Positions 5,749-6,694 of a stretch of 6,694 bases of DNA are shown here, piece by piece. The DNA lies in contig CAKOXU010000036.1 in the NCBI GenBank assembly GCA_934130235.1, forward strand, positions 1-6,694, in the 5' to 3' direction. The notes beneath the pieces were generated by a model, which was not told the origin of the DNA, searched no databases, and saw nothing but the letters and a program-made list of their open reading frames with translations. Position numbers and translations under genes: made by a program. Origin of the DNA: an uncultured Bacilli bacterium (GTDB taxonomy: Bacteria > Bacillota_I > Bacilli_A > RF39 > UBA660). Each line of letters opens with the position of its first letter. Position 1 is the stretch's first letter.

Positions 5749-6608
5749 ATATCCATTAATTCTTCATTAAACTCTTTTTTTCTTATACTTTCAATTTCAT
5801 ATTTATAAGGTGCTTTCCCATTTATATAAGGAGTTTCTAATATCATAGGAATTCCTTTTAAGCGTTCATTATAAACTATATTGATAATATTATTAAATCC
5901 AATAGTCCCATAACCAATATTTGCGTGTCTATCCTTATGTGAATTCATTTCGTTTTTAGAATCATTTACATGTATTACTTTTAAATAATCGAGACCAATT
6001 ACTTTATCAAATAAATCTAAAATAGAATTAAAATTTGTTAAATTATACCCTGCATCATTAATATGACATGTATCAAGACATACGCCAACACGAGTCTTAT
6101 CTTCAACACCATCAATAATGGCTTTTAACTCCTCAAACGTTCTACCTAACTCAGTACCCTTCCCTGCCATAGTTTCTAAGCATACTATAACATTACTCTT
6201 ATATTTAAACACAACATTCAAGCTATCAATAATATTATTTATTCCAACAGTCTGTCCTAATCCTACATGTGATCCAGGATGTAATACAAGTTTATTCACA
6301 CCTAAATTTTCAACCCTCTTAATTTCATCAGTTAAAAATCTAACATTAAAATCATAATTTTTAGAATTAGCCAAATTAATTATATAAGGAGCATGTACAA
6401 TAACATTATTTATATTAATATTATAATCTTTCATTTTTTCAAAACATTTTTTAGTTAATTCATCATTAATTGGTAATCTATTAGTATTTTGAGGAGCTCC
6501 TGTATAAAACATAAAAGTATTAGCATCATAACTTAAAGCTTCCTCTAAACTTCCTAGCATTTGTTTATCTTTAGTAAAAGATACATGAGATCCTATTATA
6601 AGTTCCAT
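5745..6608 (-). CDS. nfo: Endonuclease IV (AP endonuclease)
   Basis: A 287-residue TIM-barrel DNA repair enzyme. It hydrolyses the backbone 5' of abasic sites, leaving a 3'-OH for repair synthesis, and can clean blocked 3' ends; it needs three metal ions (zinc in E. coli Nfo). All nine metal ligands known from the E. coli enzyme have a counterpart: H72 (VHAPY), H110 (LHPGS), E145 (LETMAGKG), D179 and H182 (LDTCH), H213 (HVNDSK), D226 and H228 (KDRH), and E258 (LETP). The N-terminus IGSHVS is the family start, and the length is normal, so the gene looks intact and active. The ATG at 6608 follows TGGTGATG. A terminator hairpin lies 26 bp upstream of the start codon, so nfo probably begins its own transcript. 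I see AT-rich -10-like strings (TAAAAT, 6629-6624) but no convincing -35. Confidence 0.97.
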   Translation of the reverse strand: MELIIGSHVSFTKDKQMLGSLEEALSYDANTFMFYTGAPQNTNRLPINDELTKKCFEKMKDYNININNVIVHAPYIINLANSKNYDFNVRFLTDEIKRVENLGVNKLVLHPGSHVGLGQTVGINNIIDSLNVVFKYKSNVIVCLETMAGKGTELGRTFEELKAIIDGVEDKTRVGVCLDTCHINDAGYNLTNFNSILDLFDKVIGLDYLKVIHVNDSKNEMNSHKDRHANIGYGTIGFNNIINIVYNERLKGIPMILETPYINGKAPYKYEIESIRKKEFNEELMDI

Positions 6609-6633
6609 AACATCACCAGTATTATTTTAACAC

Positions 6634-6661
6634 AAAAAGGCTATTAAATGATAGCCTTTTT
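6634..6661. terminator. Bidirectional intrinsic terminator upstream of nfo
   Basis: Perfect 11-bp inverted repeat, arms 6634-6644 and 6651-6661, with a 6-nt loop. The arms read AAAAAGGCTAT and ATAGCCTTTTT, so each strand gives a GC-containing stem with a T-run at its 3' side. On the minus strand it would end a gene lying beyond the right edge; on the plus strand there is no gene to its left that needs it. It separates nfo from upstream transcription. Confidence 0.8.
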
Positions 6662-6666
6662 AAAAC

Positions 6667-6694
6667 AATTAATAATTATTAATTACAATTTGTA
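6667..6694. repeat. Pair of AT-rich palindromes at the right edge
   Basis: AATTAATAATTATTAATT (6667-6684) is a perfect 18-bp palindrome. It is followed at once by TACAATTTGTA (6684-6694), an inverted repeat of 5-bp arms around one base. The stretch has no coding potential that I can see. It could be an operator or just AT-rich sequence; its neighbour gene is outside the window. Confidence 0.35.

Noticed and set aside
6118..6357. Open frame of 79 codons on the plus strand
   Set aside because: Antisense to the metal-ligand region of nfo; its composition is a by-product of the nfo codons and it lacks a ribosome site.
1..6694. Mycoplasma-like genetic code (TGA as tryptophan)
   Set aside because: Tryptophans are encoded by TGG, all genes end at TAA or TAG in frame, and a complete PBP shows a walled organism; no TGA needs to be read as an amino acid.

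Overview
The window is AT-rich DNA (very low GC by eye, with standard stop codons and TGG tryptophan codons) from a Bacillota-type bacterium. Evidence for a walled low-GC Gram-positive organism is strong GGAGG-type ribosome sites, a lysine-modifiable EF-P of the PGKGAAF type, a zinc-type L33, a Bacillus PbpA/PbpH-like class B penicillin-binding protein, and an endonuclease IV gene next to a YqfT/DUF2624-like gene. An uncultured gut Bacilli or Clostridia lineage would fit, but I cannot name the taxon.

Almost everything is on the minus strand, so transcription mostly runs from right to left. From the right edge: a hairpin terminator (6634-6661) closes whatever lies upstream. nfo (endonuclease IV, DNA repair) follows and ends tail-to-tail with a small plus-strand gene (5488-5748), the two stop codons sharing the same four bases. 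That small gene is divergent from a large PBP gene (3361-5430), with only 57 bp between them. rpmG (L33, 3150-3317) and efp (EF-P, 2575-3132) follow the PBP gene as a translation pair with their own strong promoter, whose -35 box lies inside the end of the PBP gene. An intrinsic terminator that begins in the efp stop codon ends this unit.

Immediately after that terminator a good extended -10 promoter starts a three-gene operon: a type IV pilin-like protein (2131-2493), a 77-residue protein of unknown function with a GTG start (1886-2119), and a 619-residue cytoplasmic coiled-coil protein (9-1868). I do not recognise the last two. This tight pairing of one orphan pseudopilin with a large soluble coiled-coil protein is the least explained part of the window. 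The other genes are housekeeping: wall elongation, translation and base-excision repair. I saw no tRNA, rRNA, CRISPR array, insertion sequence or phage gene.
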